DNA from: Microvirga roseola
GTDB lineage: Bacteria; Pseudomonadota; Alphaproteobacteria; Rhizobiales; Beijerinckiaceae
DNA length: 64,000 bases
Reading direction: 5' to 3'
NCBI RefSeq assembly: GCF_020866965.1
Contig: NZ_JAJATX010000019.1
Coordinates: forward strand, 1 to 64,000
The notes under the pieces are model-generated. The model had not been told where the DNA came from and did not search any database. It saw only the letters and a list, made by a program, of their open reading frames with translations. This document shows, piece by piece, positions 26,096-34,608 of the stretch (within the stretch, counting starts at the first letter, position 1; every line of letters starts with the position of its first letter). A program made the position numbers and the translations under genes.

Positions 26096-27172
26096 CTAGG
26101 TCACCTCCCATGGGAGTTGCAGGCGGACGGGGGAATGCGGCTCGAAGTTCTGCAATCGGAAGGATGAGCCAGGCTGGATCGCATCCCGCTTCCAGATGAG
26201 GTTCCGCGGGTTGGCAAGATTATAGTAGACGCAGTCCTTGATGATATGCTTGCTCGCCCCTTCGGAGATGAGTGTGTAGATTGAAAGGCTGTTCGACTTC
26301 GGTGCGTCCCGTCCATCGCGCATCGAGTTGTAGGTGTCCCGGGTCCGGCAGCGGTGAAAGCGGCACCCTCCGGAGCCCACCTCGCCTTGCGTGACTGCAG
26401 CAAAGGCGCCATTCCCTTGCTGCACGGCATCGACGTCTTCAACGAGACCGTCGAAGCTGCCCTCCAGCATGACGGCGAAGCCGGTCGGGCTATTGTTATA
26501 GGAGACGAGACCGCGCCTGACGGTGCAACGGTCCGAACGGTATACGGAGATGTTGTCCTCCGTCCAGGAGGTCGGGCCGTTCTCCGCTGAGAAGTCCTCG
26601 AGCACGGAACCGTGGGAATTGTCGAACTGGACGTTCTGTCCCCGCGGGAACGGCCCGCGCGCATCGTAGAGTTCCAGCTGGCTTAGGCGCGTTTCCGGGC
26701 TGGCCTGGATATAGATGTTCGACGAGCCGCGTCTCGCCCTGATCCTGGAAAGCACTGCGCCGGGGCAGCCGTAGAGATTGATGTTGTTCCGATTGAAATC
26801 GTCCCCTGCGCCCTTCTCAGGAGCTCCTACATGATCGATGTCGAGATCCTGCAGCACGAGGGCAGAGCCGCCTTCTGCGTGGATGCCGTTGCCGCCTGAA
26901 TGCCTGATCCGGCAGTTGCGGATTGTGACGCCGTCATGCGTGATCACGACCGCATGATCGCCGGACGCGTCGATATCGAGATTCTCGATGATCTCGCCAT
27001 CGGCCTGCGACTTGAGAGGGCCGCTCTTCCTGAGCACGGTTACAGAGGAGATGCTCTTCGCACCGCCTGATGGTGGCGTGCGGGAGGAAGGCTGCGGGAG
27101 TTGCGGCTGGGCCTGCGCCCGATTCAAAACTCCAAGAGAAATAAGACCAGTCAGAAGATGGCGCCGGTCCAT
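26096..27172 (-). CDS. Exported parallel beta-helix protein, Tat-like signal
   Basis: A 358-aa protein. The N-terminus MDRRHLLTGLISLGVL resembles a twin-arginine signal (RRxLL), with a likely cut after AQA near residue 22. Residues 45-340 form a right-handed parallel beta-helix homologous to the C-terminal part of the protein at 16946-18931; shared landmarks are ENLDI, ITHDGVTIRNCRI, the PRGQNVQFD stretch, WTEDNISVYRS, VDAVQQGNGAFAA and NPRNLIW. It has no RTX or CBM part. It may be a periplasmic lyase, epimerase or scaffold for the locus polysaccharide; no catalytic residue can be assigned by eye. GGGG lies just before the ATG. Confidence 0.82.
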   Translation of the reverse strand: MDRRHLLTGLISLGVLNRAQAQPQLPQPSSRTPPSGGAKSISSVTVLRKSGPLKSQADGEIIENLDIDASGDHAVVITHDGVTIRNCRIRHSGGNGIHAEGGSALVLQDLDIDHVGAPEKGAGDDFNRNNINLYGCPGAVLSRIRARRGSSNIYIQASPETRLSQLELYDARGPFPRGQNVQFDNSHGSVLEDFSAENGPTSWTEDNISVYRSDRCTVRRGLVSYNNSPTGFAVMLEGSFDGLVEDVDAVQQGNGAFAAVTQGEVGSGGCRFHRCRTRDTYNSMRDGRDAPKSNSLSIYTLISEGASKHIIKDCVYYNLANPRNLIWKRDAIQPGSSFRLQNFEPHSPVRLQLPWEVT

Positions 27173-27529
27173 ATGGACCCCTTTCGAAGATGTGAGAGGC
27201 GATGGTGTTTCAAACGCCTTTCTTCCGTGTCGCTGGACTCCGGAGCCTCAGCGGAACAGGCGCTGATCCGATGGTATAGAGCCGCATGGAATTGGCCGAG
27301 TTCTATTCCGGAGAGATCGGATCATGCAAAGGGGTATCACCAATGAACCCCTCCCGAGCTGCTACCTTTCGTGCGCTGAGACCGTTCTTCCGACGCATCG
27401 CGACAATCGAGATTGGATTCCCACCCGTCACCAGCCGACCCGAGCTATGTGGTACTCCCTCAATAGCTCGGAAGGGATCTTTTCTCGTCAGTGCTCTGCC
27501 TTATTAGTGTTTAGACGAAGCGCCCGAGG
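27173..27529. other. Divergent intergenic region, beta-helix gene / exoY-like
   Basis: About 357 bases with promoters for both sides. It contains one copy of the GGTATC element (27334-27339) seen upstream of several locus genes. No coding content recognised. Confidence 0.5.
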
Positions 27530-28225
27530 ATGGATAAGGTAGCTATCGACCCAATGGAATCGCGCGTCGAAAATCTCTCCGCTCGTGGAGCTGCTCCTCG
27601 ACGCACAAGCAGTAGATCCTCTCGGGCATCATCGCGGCCCGAGATGGTCAAGCGCGCGCTCGATCTGACCGTCGCGCTGCTTGCTCTCTTCTTTCTGCTC
27701 CCACTGTTTCTCGCAGTCGCCTTTGCGATCAAGATCGACTCCAGGGGACCAATCTTCTTCTGGCAGACGCGCCGCGGTCTGAATGGCCGCCCTTTCAGAA
27801 TCCTCAAATTCAGAACCATGACCGTTCTGGAAGACGGCGGCGTCATCGAGCAGGCCAAGCGAGGGGACGCCCGGGTGACGCGGTTGGGAAAGGAGCTCCG
27901 CCGGACGAGCATCGACGAGCTGCCGCAGCTCGTGAACGTCATTCGAGGAGAGATGTCGCTGGTCGGACCACGGCCTCACGCCCTTGCGCATGATGAGTAT
28001 TACGGACAACTCATCGAGAATTACAGTGCGCGGCATTCCGTCAAGCCCGGCATCACAGGCTGGGCCCAGGTCAATGGAGCACGCGGCGAGACGCCTGAAG
28101 TGGCCGACATGCGACGCCGGGTTGAGCTCGATCTTTGGTATGCCGACAACTGGACGGTGGGACTCGATCTCAGGATCATCGCCACCACCGCGATCCAGGT
28201 CGTCCGCAATCCGGACGCGTTCTGA
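27530..28225 (+). CDS. Undecaprenyl-phosphate sugar transferase, ExoY-like
   Basis: A 231-aa priming glycosyltransferase that puts the first sugar-phosphate (galactose or glucose) on undecaprenyl phosphate. One hydrophobic segment (LDLTVALLALFFLLPLFLAV) near residue 50 anchors it. The family blocks follow: GPIFFWQTRRGLNGRPF, ILKFRTM, LRRTSIDELPQLVNVIRGEM, SLVGPRPHAL, the YSARHSVKPGITGWAQVNG motif and LDLWYADNW. The absence of the four extra membrane helices makes it ExoY-like rather than WcaJ-like. The start at 27530 has GAGG directly before it; the first ~40 polar residues are variable. Confidence 0.92.
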   Translation: MDKVAIDPMESRVENLSARGAAPRRTSSRSSRASSRPEMVKRALDLTVALLALFFLLPLFLAVAFAIKIDSRGPIFFWQTRRGLNGRPFRILKFRTMTVLEDGGVIEQAKRGDARVTRLGKELRRTSIDELPQLVNVIRGEMSLVGPRPHALAHDEYYGQLIENYSARHSVKPGITGWAQVNGARGETPEVADMRRRVELDLWYADNWTVGLDLRIIATTAIQVVRNPDAF

Positions 28226-28273
28226 CCAAGCGGTAAAGGAGAGGTTTTATGGACTTGAGAGGGTAGAATCCTG

Positions 28274-28498
28274 ATGAGTCGCTTTATCATCGCCCACCAA
28301 CTCGATGAATGGGTCGTCACCTTTGCCGGCGAGCGGTTTGCTGCATTCACAAGTCGCGAGGAGGCAGAAGCAGTAGCCCTGGTTTCCGCCGAGAGCCTCG
28401 CTCGAAGCGGACAGGCGGCCTCAGTCCTGATCGTTCCCGACGGCCTGAATAGCCTGGAGGGAAGTCCGCCCATGGAAGCCTCTCCTTCTTCCGTATGA
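28274..28498 (+). CDS. Small conserved-looking protein, unknown
   Basis: A 74-aa protein, MSRFIIAHQLDEWVVTFAGE, with the helix FTSREEAEAVALVSAESLA and a strand ASVLIVPDG. The layout resembles small DUF2188-like proteins but I cannot assign a family. It follows the exoY-like gene by 48 bases on the same strand. Its codon use looks like the neighbours. Function unknown. Confidence 0.6.
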   Translation: MSRFIIAHQLDEWVVTFAGERFAAFTSREEAEAVALVSAESLARSGQAASVLIVPDGLNSLEGSPPMEASPSSV

Positions 28499-28911
28499 AG
28501 AAGAGGCCTCTCCCATGACCCTGCTCGATGCATCCGCAACAGGCATGCCCGCCATCGCCCGATCACCTCAGCTCTTGACCGAAAGCGGCCCGCAGATGGG
28601 GCTGAACGCAAGGAAAATTCGTCTTGAGCTGCGCACCGAGGAGGCAAAAATTCCGCATTCCGCTGGAAGCATCACAACAGTATTGAAATTTCATTTCATC
28701 AAATATTCGTAATAATTCATAAGAGGTATCATTCTAATACTTCAAAATACCTCTTCATCGCTACTCTCAAATGAGAAACATTACCTTACGTTACTTGCCG
28801 GATCCACGGTACGGTGCCAGTATCATACGAAATGTCAGCGGCGAGCCGCCAGGCCTTGGAAGACAGGTCGCCGCCTACGCCAGATTCACATCCAGCCCAG
28901 GGCAAGAATGC
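28499..28911. promoter_or_regulatory. manC upstream region with 9-bp inverted repeat
   Basis: About 410 bases, AT-rich from 28676 to 28790. It contains the inverted repeat AAGAGGTAT (28721-28729) / ATACCTCTT (28747-28755), a candidate operator or leader hairpin. The frames crossing it (28515, 28771) show no family features. Confidence 0.5.
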
Positions 28912-30330
28912 ATGCGCAAGATCATTCCCGTTCTGATGTCCGGCGGCAACGGCAGCCGGCTTTGGCCCCTGTCGCGCGAGGCCTACCCGAAGCAGCTTCT
29001 CCCGCTTCTCGGCGAAAACACCCTCCTGCAGGAGACCGCCCGCAGAGTCATGGACTCGCCCCTCTTCGAGCCCGTGATGATCATCGCGAATGCGGAGCAC
29101 CGTTTCATCATCGCGGAACAACTGCGGAAGATCGGCTGCAGCGACGCCAGGATCGTTCTGGAACCTTTCGGCCGCAATACCGCTCCTGCAGCCGCGATCG
29201 CCTGCATCCTCGCTCACCGGCAGGATCCGGACAGCATCGTTCTTTTGATGCCGGCGGATCACAGCATCGAGGATGTCTCCGCCTTTCATGCAGCCGTGGA
29301 GGCAGGCCTCCCGGCTGCGGCGGAAGGATCCTTCGTGCTCTTTGGCGTGACGCCCAACAGCCCTGTGACAGGGTACGGCTACATCCATTATGGCAAGAGC
29401 ACCTACAGCAACAACATCCATCCCGTGGTCGGCTTCAAGGAAAAGCCGGACCGCCAGACTGCCGAGCAATACCTTGCCTCTGGAGAATACGCGTGGAACA
29501 GCGGCATCTTCCTGCTGCCGGCCGGGCGTTTTCTGGAGGAACTCGAGCGCAGCGACCCTCACCTCCTTCAGGCCTGCATCGACGCGATCGACGACGCTGC
29601 AACCGACCTCGACTTCCTGCGCCTCGCACCGGATGCCTTCGCGCGCGCGACGAATATCTCCATCGACCATGCCGTCATGGAGGGCACTTCCAATGCGGTG
29701 GTCGTGACGGTCGACTTCAGCTGGTCCGATATCGGAAGCTGGTCAACCCTTCACGAGAAGTCGAAACAGGACGGCGACGGCACGGCTACGCAAGGCGACG
29801 TCATCACGATTGACACGAAGGACTGCTACATCCGCTCGGATGGACCGCTCGTCGGGGCAGTCGGCGTCGACAACCTCCTGGTCGTCGCGACGTCAGACGC
29901 CATTCTCGTCGCCCGCAAGGATCGCGACCAGGACGTCAAGCTGCTGGTGGAGAGGCTCAAGGCCGCCGGGCACAATGCCGCACTGAGCACGCCGCTCGTG
30001 CATCGTCCCTGGGGCTCCTTCCAATCCCTTGAGGTCGGGAACCGCTTTCAGGTCAAGCGGATCACCGTGGCGCCGGGCGGAAAGCTCTCTCTCCAGAAGC
30101 ATTTTCACCGCGCAGAGCATTGGGTGGTCGTCAGCGGCACGGCCCTTGTGACCAAGGACGCGGAAATAACGCTCCTGCGTGAGAACGAGTCTATTTACCT
30201 CCCTCTCGGCTGCATGCACCGCCTCGAGAATCCGGGGCGGGTTCCTCTCGACCTCATCGAAGTTCAATCCGGGGCCTATCTCGGAGAGGATGACATCGTG
30301 CGGTTTGAGGACGTCTACGCTCGCGATTGA
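28912..30330 (+). CDS. manC: Mannose-1-phosphate guanylyltransferase / mannose-6-phosphate isomerase
   Basis: A 472-aa bifunctional enzyme making GDP-mannose. The N-terminal pyrophosphorylase carries IPVLMSGGNGSRLWPLSRE, PKQLL, FGRNTAPAAAIA and FVEKP-like GFKEKPDRQTA. The C-terminal cupin (PMI type II) carries HRPWGSFQSLEVG, VKRITVAPGGKLSLQKH, HRAEHWVVVSGTA and IYLPLGCMHRLENPG. The frame is open from 28771, but the ATG at 28912 gives the standard MRKIIPVLMSGG start. GDP-mannose would feed EPS assembly and the GDP-mannose 3,5-epimerase at 39620. A strong terminator follows. Confidence 0.95.
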   Translation: MRKIIPVLMSGGNGSRLWPLSREAYPKQLLPLLGENTLLQETARRVMDSPLFEPVMIIANAEHRFIIAEQLRKIGCSDARIVLEPFGRNTAPAAAIACILAHRQDPDSIVLLMPADHSIEDVSAFHAAVEAGLPAAAEGSFVLFGVTPNSPVTGYGYIHYGKSTYSNNIHPVVGFKEKPDRQTAEQYLASGEYAWNSGIFLLPAGRFLEELERSDPHLLQACIDAIDDAATDLDFLRLAPDAFARATNISIDHAVMEGTSNAVVVTVDFSWSDIGSWSTLHEKSKQDGDGTATQGDVITIDTKDCYIRSDGPLVGAVGVDNLLVVATSDAILVARKDRDQDVKLLVERLKAAGHNAALSTPLVHRPWGSFQSLEVGNRFQVKRITVAPGGKLSLQKHFHRAEHWVVVSGTALVTKDAEITLLRENESIYLPLGCMHRLENPGRVPLDLIEVQSGAYLGEDDIVRFEDVYARD

Positions 30331-30395
30331 GCGATACCGTACGAGGACCGTTGCCTTCCGCAGCGGCTCGTTACGAAGCAGCTCTCTCGTCTGGC

Positions 30396-30441
30396 AAAAG
30401 AAAGAGCCGGTTTCTCCCACTGAGAACCGGCTCTTTCTTTT
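30396..30441. terminator. Bidirectional intrinsic terminator after manC
   Basis: Arms AAAGAAAGAGCCGGTT / AACCGGCTCTTTCTTT (16 bp) with a 12-base loop, A-rich on the left and T-rich on the right, between convergent genes. Confidence 0.9.
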
Positions 30442-30472
30442 CCATGGTCGGCAGCCGCACGCGGCTGCCCAG

Positions 30473-31816
30473 CTATGAATAGGCCGCCACGCGCACCGTC
30501 TGGATCTGCGAGCCGGCCGCATCTCTGAAGAAATAGGCATCCTGCTCGGCCCGCAGCTTGTCGCACAGGCGCCCCGCCGGGAGTTCGATATCGGCATAGG
30601 TCAGGATCTCGTCCTTCCCGATATCCCGGCGAAGGCGGCACCCTTCCGCGAGGCCGATCGGCAGCAGGCGCTCGGCCTGCACCAGATCTGCGTTCTCGCA
30701 CAGCCCGTAGGTCGTGTAATGCCCCAGGCCGTCGATCACCTCCCCCGCCTTGAGATCCCGCTTTGCCGCCGTGATGACATCGACGCAGGGGCCTGCGAGC
30801 GGTGCGATGGCTGCATCTCCGAAGATGACCGCACGGGCAACGGTGGTCGGCACCTCGAAATGGCACAGGTGGTACGGCCAGTAGAAGCAGTACAATGGTC
30901 CAGGCCCCATCTTGTACAGAGATAGGTAATGCTTCTCGACCTGGTCGTCCGTCGTGCCGAGGACGAAGATGCCGGGGTTCGGCATGGCGCCGACGCAGTA
31001 ATCGACGATTCCCGGCCCGGACATGAGATCCTCGAGGGGGTACCAATTGACGGATTCCTGGATCGGCGTTCCAGGCTCCACCGTCGGACCATACATCCCG
31101 CGCTTTGCCACACGCATACCGGTCGCATTGGCGACGATGGCATTCTCGAACGAGATCTTGGTGCCATCCGCGAACGAAGTTACCATCGGAGCCTTCATGC
31201 CCCACTTCTTTGCAAATCCCTCCTGGGTCGTCGGGTTACGATAGGGATCGTGCAGCCCCTTGATGTTGCCGCACAGGACCGGCTTGACGCCCAGGCCCTT
31301 CACCCAGCGATAGAGATTCATGATCACGCCGGGCTGGTCGCCCTCCGTGTTGGTAATGACAACGCCGGCGCGGTCGGCATAGACCTTGAGGATGGGTCCG
31401 AGCGTACCATCGAGCTCGGCATTCATCATGATGATGTGCTTGCGCTTCGCAATACCGCGCATCACGACGTGAGCGGCGTACTCGATGGAACCGGTCACCT
31501 CGAGGATGGCATCGACGCCTTCGGCATCGCAGAACAGCATGGGATCACTCGTGATCGAGCGCTGGCCGCTGGCGATCGCATCATCCAGCTCGGCCGCGGA
31601 TTGTACGACCCTGACGTTCTCCCCGCCCGCTTCCGCGTAGGCCTGGCGGGCGCTTTCAATACTCCTGTTCGCGATCGCGACCAGCTCCATACCCTGGATG
31701 TAGTGGAGCATCTGGCGCGCGATACCCCGCGCCATGAATCCTGCACCCACCATGGCCACGCGAATGCGCTTGCCCGATCGCTCGAGCTTCTCCAACTCCC
31801 GGTCGACGATGAACAT
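30473..31816 (-). CDS. NAD(P)-dependent oxidoreductase with C-terminal SAF domain
   Basis: A 447-aa protein. The N-terminal Rossmann fold (RVAMVGAGFMARGIARQML) and the following DAILEVTGSIEYAAHVVM place it with homoserine dehydrogenase-like / Gfo-Idh oxidoreductases. The C-terminal 60 residues (DLVQAERLLPIGLAEGCRLR, ILTYADIELPAG) look like a SAF domain, as in sialic acid synthases and dehydratases. It is the last gene of the heptose operon (46 bases after the rfbC-like gene), so it may reduce a nucleotide-sugar or a free precursor. Its exact substrate is unknown. Confidence 0.75.
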   Translation of the reverse strand: MFIVDRELEKLERSGKRIRVAMVGAGFMARGIARQMLHYIQGMELVAIANRSIESARQAYAEAGGENVRVVQSAAELDDAIASGQRSITSDPMLFCDAEGVDAILEVTGSIEYAAHVVMRGIAKRKHIIMMNAELDGTLGPILKVYADRAGVVITNTEGDQPGVIMNLYRWVKGLGVKPVLCGNIKGLHDPYRNPTTQEGFAKKWGMKAPMVTSFADGTKISFENAIVANATGMRVAKRGMYGPTVEPGTPIQESVNWYPLEDLMSGPGIVDYCVGAMPNPGIFVLGTTDDQVEKHYLSLYKMGPGPLYCFYWPYHLCHFEVPTTVARAVIFGDAAIAPLAGPCVDVITAAKRDLKAGEVIDGLGHYTTYGLCENADLVQAERLLPIGLAEGCRLRRDIGKDEILTYADIELPAGRLCDKLRAEQDAYFFRDAAGSQIQTVRVAAYS

Positions 31817-31862
31817 CTTGTATCAGCTCCAATAGTGTCCTGATGAACAGAGGGTCTGCCGC

Positions 31863-32396
31863 TCACGCGGCGAAGTCGGGCCAGCTCCGGTCCTTGTCGG
31901 AAATGACGGCGGGCTCCGAAACCGGCCAGGTGATCCCGAAGGTAGGATCGTTCCAGCGGACGCCCCGCTCTGCTTCAGGCGTGTAGAATTCGGAGACGAG
32001 GTAGGTGACCTCCGTCTCGTCCTCCAAGGTCAGGAAGGCGTTGGCGCAGCCCTTCGGGACAAGGAGGCTACGGTAGTTGCGGGCCGTCAGCTCGATTGTG
32101 ATATGCTGCTTGTAGGTCGGCGAGTCAGGACGAAGGTCGAGGAGGACGTCGTAGATGGCTCCTCGGGTGCAACGGAGAAGCTTGTCCTCCTGGTAGGGAG
32201 CGACCTGATAATGAAACCCGCGAAGGGTGTGCTTGTACCGGTTGTAGGAGATATTGATCTGGGCGATGTGCTCGGGCAGCCCCATCTGCTGGAACTCCCT
32301 CTGGCACCAGCCTCGGGCGAAGAAGCCCCGTTCGTCCTCGCGCTTTTCCAGTTCCACGATATAGACACCGGGAATTTCAGTTCTCTCGAAAAACAC
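31863..32396 (-). CDS. RfbC-like nucleotide-sugar 3,5-epimerase
   Basis: A 177-aa cupin of the dTDP-4-dehydrorhamnose 3,5-epimerase family. Family residues are visible: FFARGWCQREFQQMG, NISYNRYKHTLRGFHYQ (catalytic His after RGF), KLLRCTRGAIYDVLLDLR, LLVPKGCANAFLTLED and EFYTPEAERGVRWNDP (catalytic Tyr, then the base-contacting WNDP). dTDP-rhamnose genes are absent and its neighbours make heptose, so it more likely acts on a 4-keto GDP-heptose, as do DdahB and MlghB of Campylobacter (inference). Confidence 0.82.
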   Translation of the reverse strand: MFFERTEIPGVYIVELEKREDERGFFARGWCQREFQQMGLPEHIAQINISYNRYKHTLRGFHYQVAPYQEDKLLRCTRGAIYDVLLDLRPDSPTYKQHITIELTARNYRSLLVPKGCANAFLTLEDETEVTYLVSEFYTPEAERGVRWNDPTFGITWPVSEPAVISDKDRSWPDFAA

Positions 32397-32472
32397 CTTT
32401 CGACCTCCATCGCAGCCCGCATCCGAGGCGGGCCATTCATCTCGCCTTCAATGCTGGCGCTGCCGGTTCGCC

Positions 32473-33519
32473 TTACAGGCCCGAGGGGTAGAGAACGCAG
32501 GAGCCATGAACCTCATAACCGAGCGAGACGCAGGCCAGGTCGGAGAGCGCCTCGCGAACACGTTGCCGGTTCTCGGGCATAACGATGAACATCAGGAAGC
32601 CGCCGCCACCGGCGCCACAGAGCTTCCCACCCACGGCCCCGGCCGCCATCGCCCGGTCATAGATGTTGTTGATGAACTCGTTGGAGATGGCCGAGGCAAG
32701 CTTGCGCTTGACCTCCCAACCCCGGTGGAGCATCTGCCCGATCTGCCGCGCGTCGATCTCACTCCCGGAGCAAAGGGTGCCCAGTTCGTAGGCATCGTCC
32801 CGGATCCTGCGTAGGCTCTCCATATTGCGGGAGGTGTTGGTCTTCTGCTCGCTCAGGATGGAGCTGGCAGGACGCTGGTGTCCGGTCCAGAACATCATGA
32901 TGTTGCTGAAGAGCAGTGCGACTGCGCCGTTGGCAGTATGCTGCGGCTCGACGGTCACGGTCCCGTCCGGACCGAACCGGAACAGATTGAGCCCGCCATA
33001 GGCAGCCGCATACTGGTCCTGTTTCCCGATGGGCTGCTTCAGGACCTGCATCTCGATGTAGCAGGCCTCCTCGGCGAGCTGGCCGGCCGTGACCCTCTCA
33101 CCCCGGAAGGTGTGAAGCGCATTCAGCAGGCCCACGGCAAAAGCGCTGGAGCCCCCCATGCCGGTCGAGGCCGGCATGTCCGCGACGGTGCTGATGTAGA
33201 TCGGCGGATCGATCTCAAGAAACCGAAGGCACTCGCGAGCAATGTCGTTCTTGATCTCATCGATCCCGTTGACCTGCTCCGTCTGCGAATAGTTGATCCG
33301 GATCGGCTCGTTGAAGATCTCGCTATGCCGCTTGACGGTCACATAGACGTACTTGTCGACCGTTGCGCTCAGAACAGCTCCTCCTTCTAGACCGTAGAAG
33401 TCGGGAATATCGGTTCCACCCCCGGCGAAGCTGACCCGAACGGGCGTGCGCGTGATGACCATCGGCGCCGTGCGCTGGCTGGCGATATGCGGCCTGACAG
33501 TCCATTCCTGAACAGACAT
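32473..33519 (-). CDS. hddA: D-glycero-D-manno-heptose 7-phosphate kinase (GHMP family)
   Basis: A 348-aa GHMP kinase, HddA type, making heptose 1,7-bisphosphate. Motifs are TRTPVRVSFAGGGTDIPDFY at the N-terminus, the ATP loop DMPASTGMGGSSAFAVG, QPIGKQDQYAAAYGGLN and the C-terminal GGKLCGAGGGGFLMF. The ATG at 33519 has GGAG eight bases upstream; a GTG at 33528 overlapping the previous stop is an alternative giving three more residues. It is the fourth gene of the operon that starts with gmhA. Confidence 0.9.
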   Translation of the reverse strand: MSVQEWTVRPHIASQRTAPMVITRTPVRVSFAGGGTDIPDFYGLEGGAVLSATVDKYVYVTVKRHSEIFNEPIRINYSQTEQVNGIDEIKNDIARECLRFLEIDPPIYISTVADMPASTGMGGSSAFAVGLLNALHTFRGERVTAGQLAEEACYIEMQVLKQPIGKQDQYAAAYGGLNLFRFGPDGTVTVEPQHTANGAVALLFSNIMMFWTGHQRPASSILSEQKTNTSRNMESLRRIRDDAYELGTLCSGSEIDARQIGQMLHRGWEVKRKLASAISNEFINNIYDRAMAAGAVGGKLCGAGGGGFLMFIVMPENRQRVREALSDLACVSLGYEVHGSCVLYPSGL

Positions 33520-33524
33520 TGTTT

Positions 33525-34604
33525 TCACTCCGCCGCCACTGCCGGCTTCATTCCCTCGGGCGCTGCGCTCTGCGTCCAGCGTAGCTCGTCGTTGATCAGC
33601 CCGTCATCCATGAGGTGCTGCAGCCATTTCAGGCGGGTGAAGCGCTTGTCGACGTAATCCTCATACGTAAGGCCCGCCTTCCGGAACGTCTCGTAGAGCT
33701 CCTGAGCCCCTTTCTCGGCGTTCCACAGGAAGCGGAACTCCGGAAAGGTTCGAGCGAACTTCGAGAAATCCGCCTTATAGGTCCGCTGATCTGCGCCGGG
33801 ATGGGGATCCATCACGATCTCGCAATTTGGAACCGTCCTGAGCACGATCTCCGCCAGGTCGCGCACCTGATGGTTCAGCTCGTTCGCGCCTACATTGAAG
33901 GCCTGGTTGTGTACGTCCTCGAGGGGAGCCTCGAGGATGGCCTGGAATGCCCGGGAGACATCCTGGACATGGACAACCGGACGCCACGGCGTACCGTCGC
34001 TGTGGATCGTCACGCGTCCTTTCGTGAAGGCGATCCCCATGAGGTTGTTGAGAACCGTATCGAACCGCATGCGGGGGGAGAGGCCGTAGATCGTCCCATT
34101 GCGGCAGAGCGTCGGGGAAAAATTGTCGTCTGCCAGTTGCGTGAGGCTCTCCTCCGCTTCGACCTTCGAGCGTGCATAGACCGTCTGCGGCGCAAGGGGA
34201 GACGTCTCATCGACGACCGATGCCTCCGACATGCCGTACATGATGCAGGACGATGAGAAGATGAACCGCCGGATGCCTGCATCCTTGGCGATTTCGGCGA
34301 GGCGGATCGTAGCCTTTCCGTTGATGTCGCTGGTCCATTCCTCGTTCAGATTGCCGATGGGATCGTTGCTCAGCGCGGCAAGGTGGATGATGGCGTCGAC
34401 ACCCTGAATGTCGTCAGGAGTGACGTCCCGGATGTCCTTCCGGATCGTCGGGATATCGGCCAATTCCGGGACCAGCGTGCAGCCCTCGTAGTAATCCGTG
34501 TCGAGGCCGACGACATCATAGCCCTGGGCTTGGAACCAGGGCGCCATGACTGAGCCGATATAACCCTTGTTGCCGGTGATCAGGATTTTCTTGGAAGTAG
34601 TCAT
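33525..34604 (-). CDS. NAD-dependent epimerase/dehydratase (extended SDR)
   Basis: A 359-aa nucleotide-sugar SDR. The N-terminal KKILITGNKGYIGSVMAP is the GxxGxxG cofactor motif, LAALSND follows, and the catalytic set is SSSCIMYG (Ser) with VYARSK (YxxxK). The C-terminal part carries FNVGANELNHQVRDLAEIV. It could be a 4,6-dehydratase, epimerase or reductase acting on GDP-heptose; the family cannot be narrowed by eye. It lies 4 bases after hddC-gmhB. Confidence 0.85.
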   Translation of the reverse strand: MTTSKKILITGNKGYIGSVMAPWFQAQGYDVVGLDTDYYEGCTLVPELADIPTIRKDIRDVTPDDIQGVDAIIHLAALSNDPIGNLNEEWTSDINGKATIRLAEIAKDAGIRRFIFSSSCIMYGMSEASVVDETSPLAPQTVYARSKVEAEESLTQLADDNFSPTLCRNGTIYGLSPRMRFDTVLNNLMGIAFTKGRVTIHSDGTPWRPVVHVQDVSRAFQAILEAPLEDVHNQAFNVGANELNHQVRDLAEIVLRTVPNCEIVMDPHPGADQRTYKADFSKFARTFPEFRFLWNAEKGAQELYETFRKAGLTYEDYVDKRFTRLKWLQHLMDDGLINDELRWTQSAAPEGMKPAVAAE

Positions 34605-34608
34605 GTGC

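Noticed and set aside
28515-28712. 65-codon frame before manC
   Set aside because: Composition unlike neighbours, ends in AT-rich non-coding DNA, no recognisable motif.
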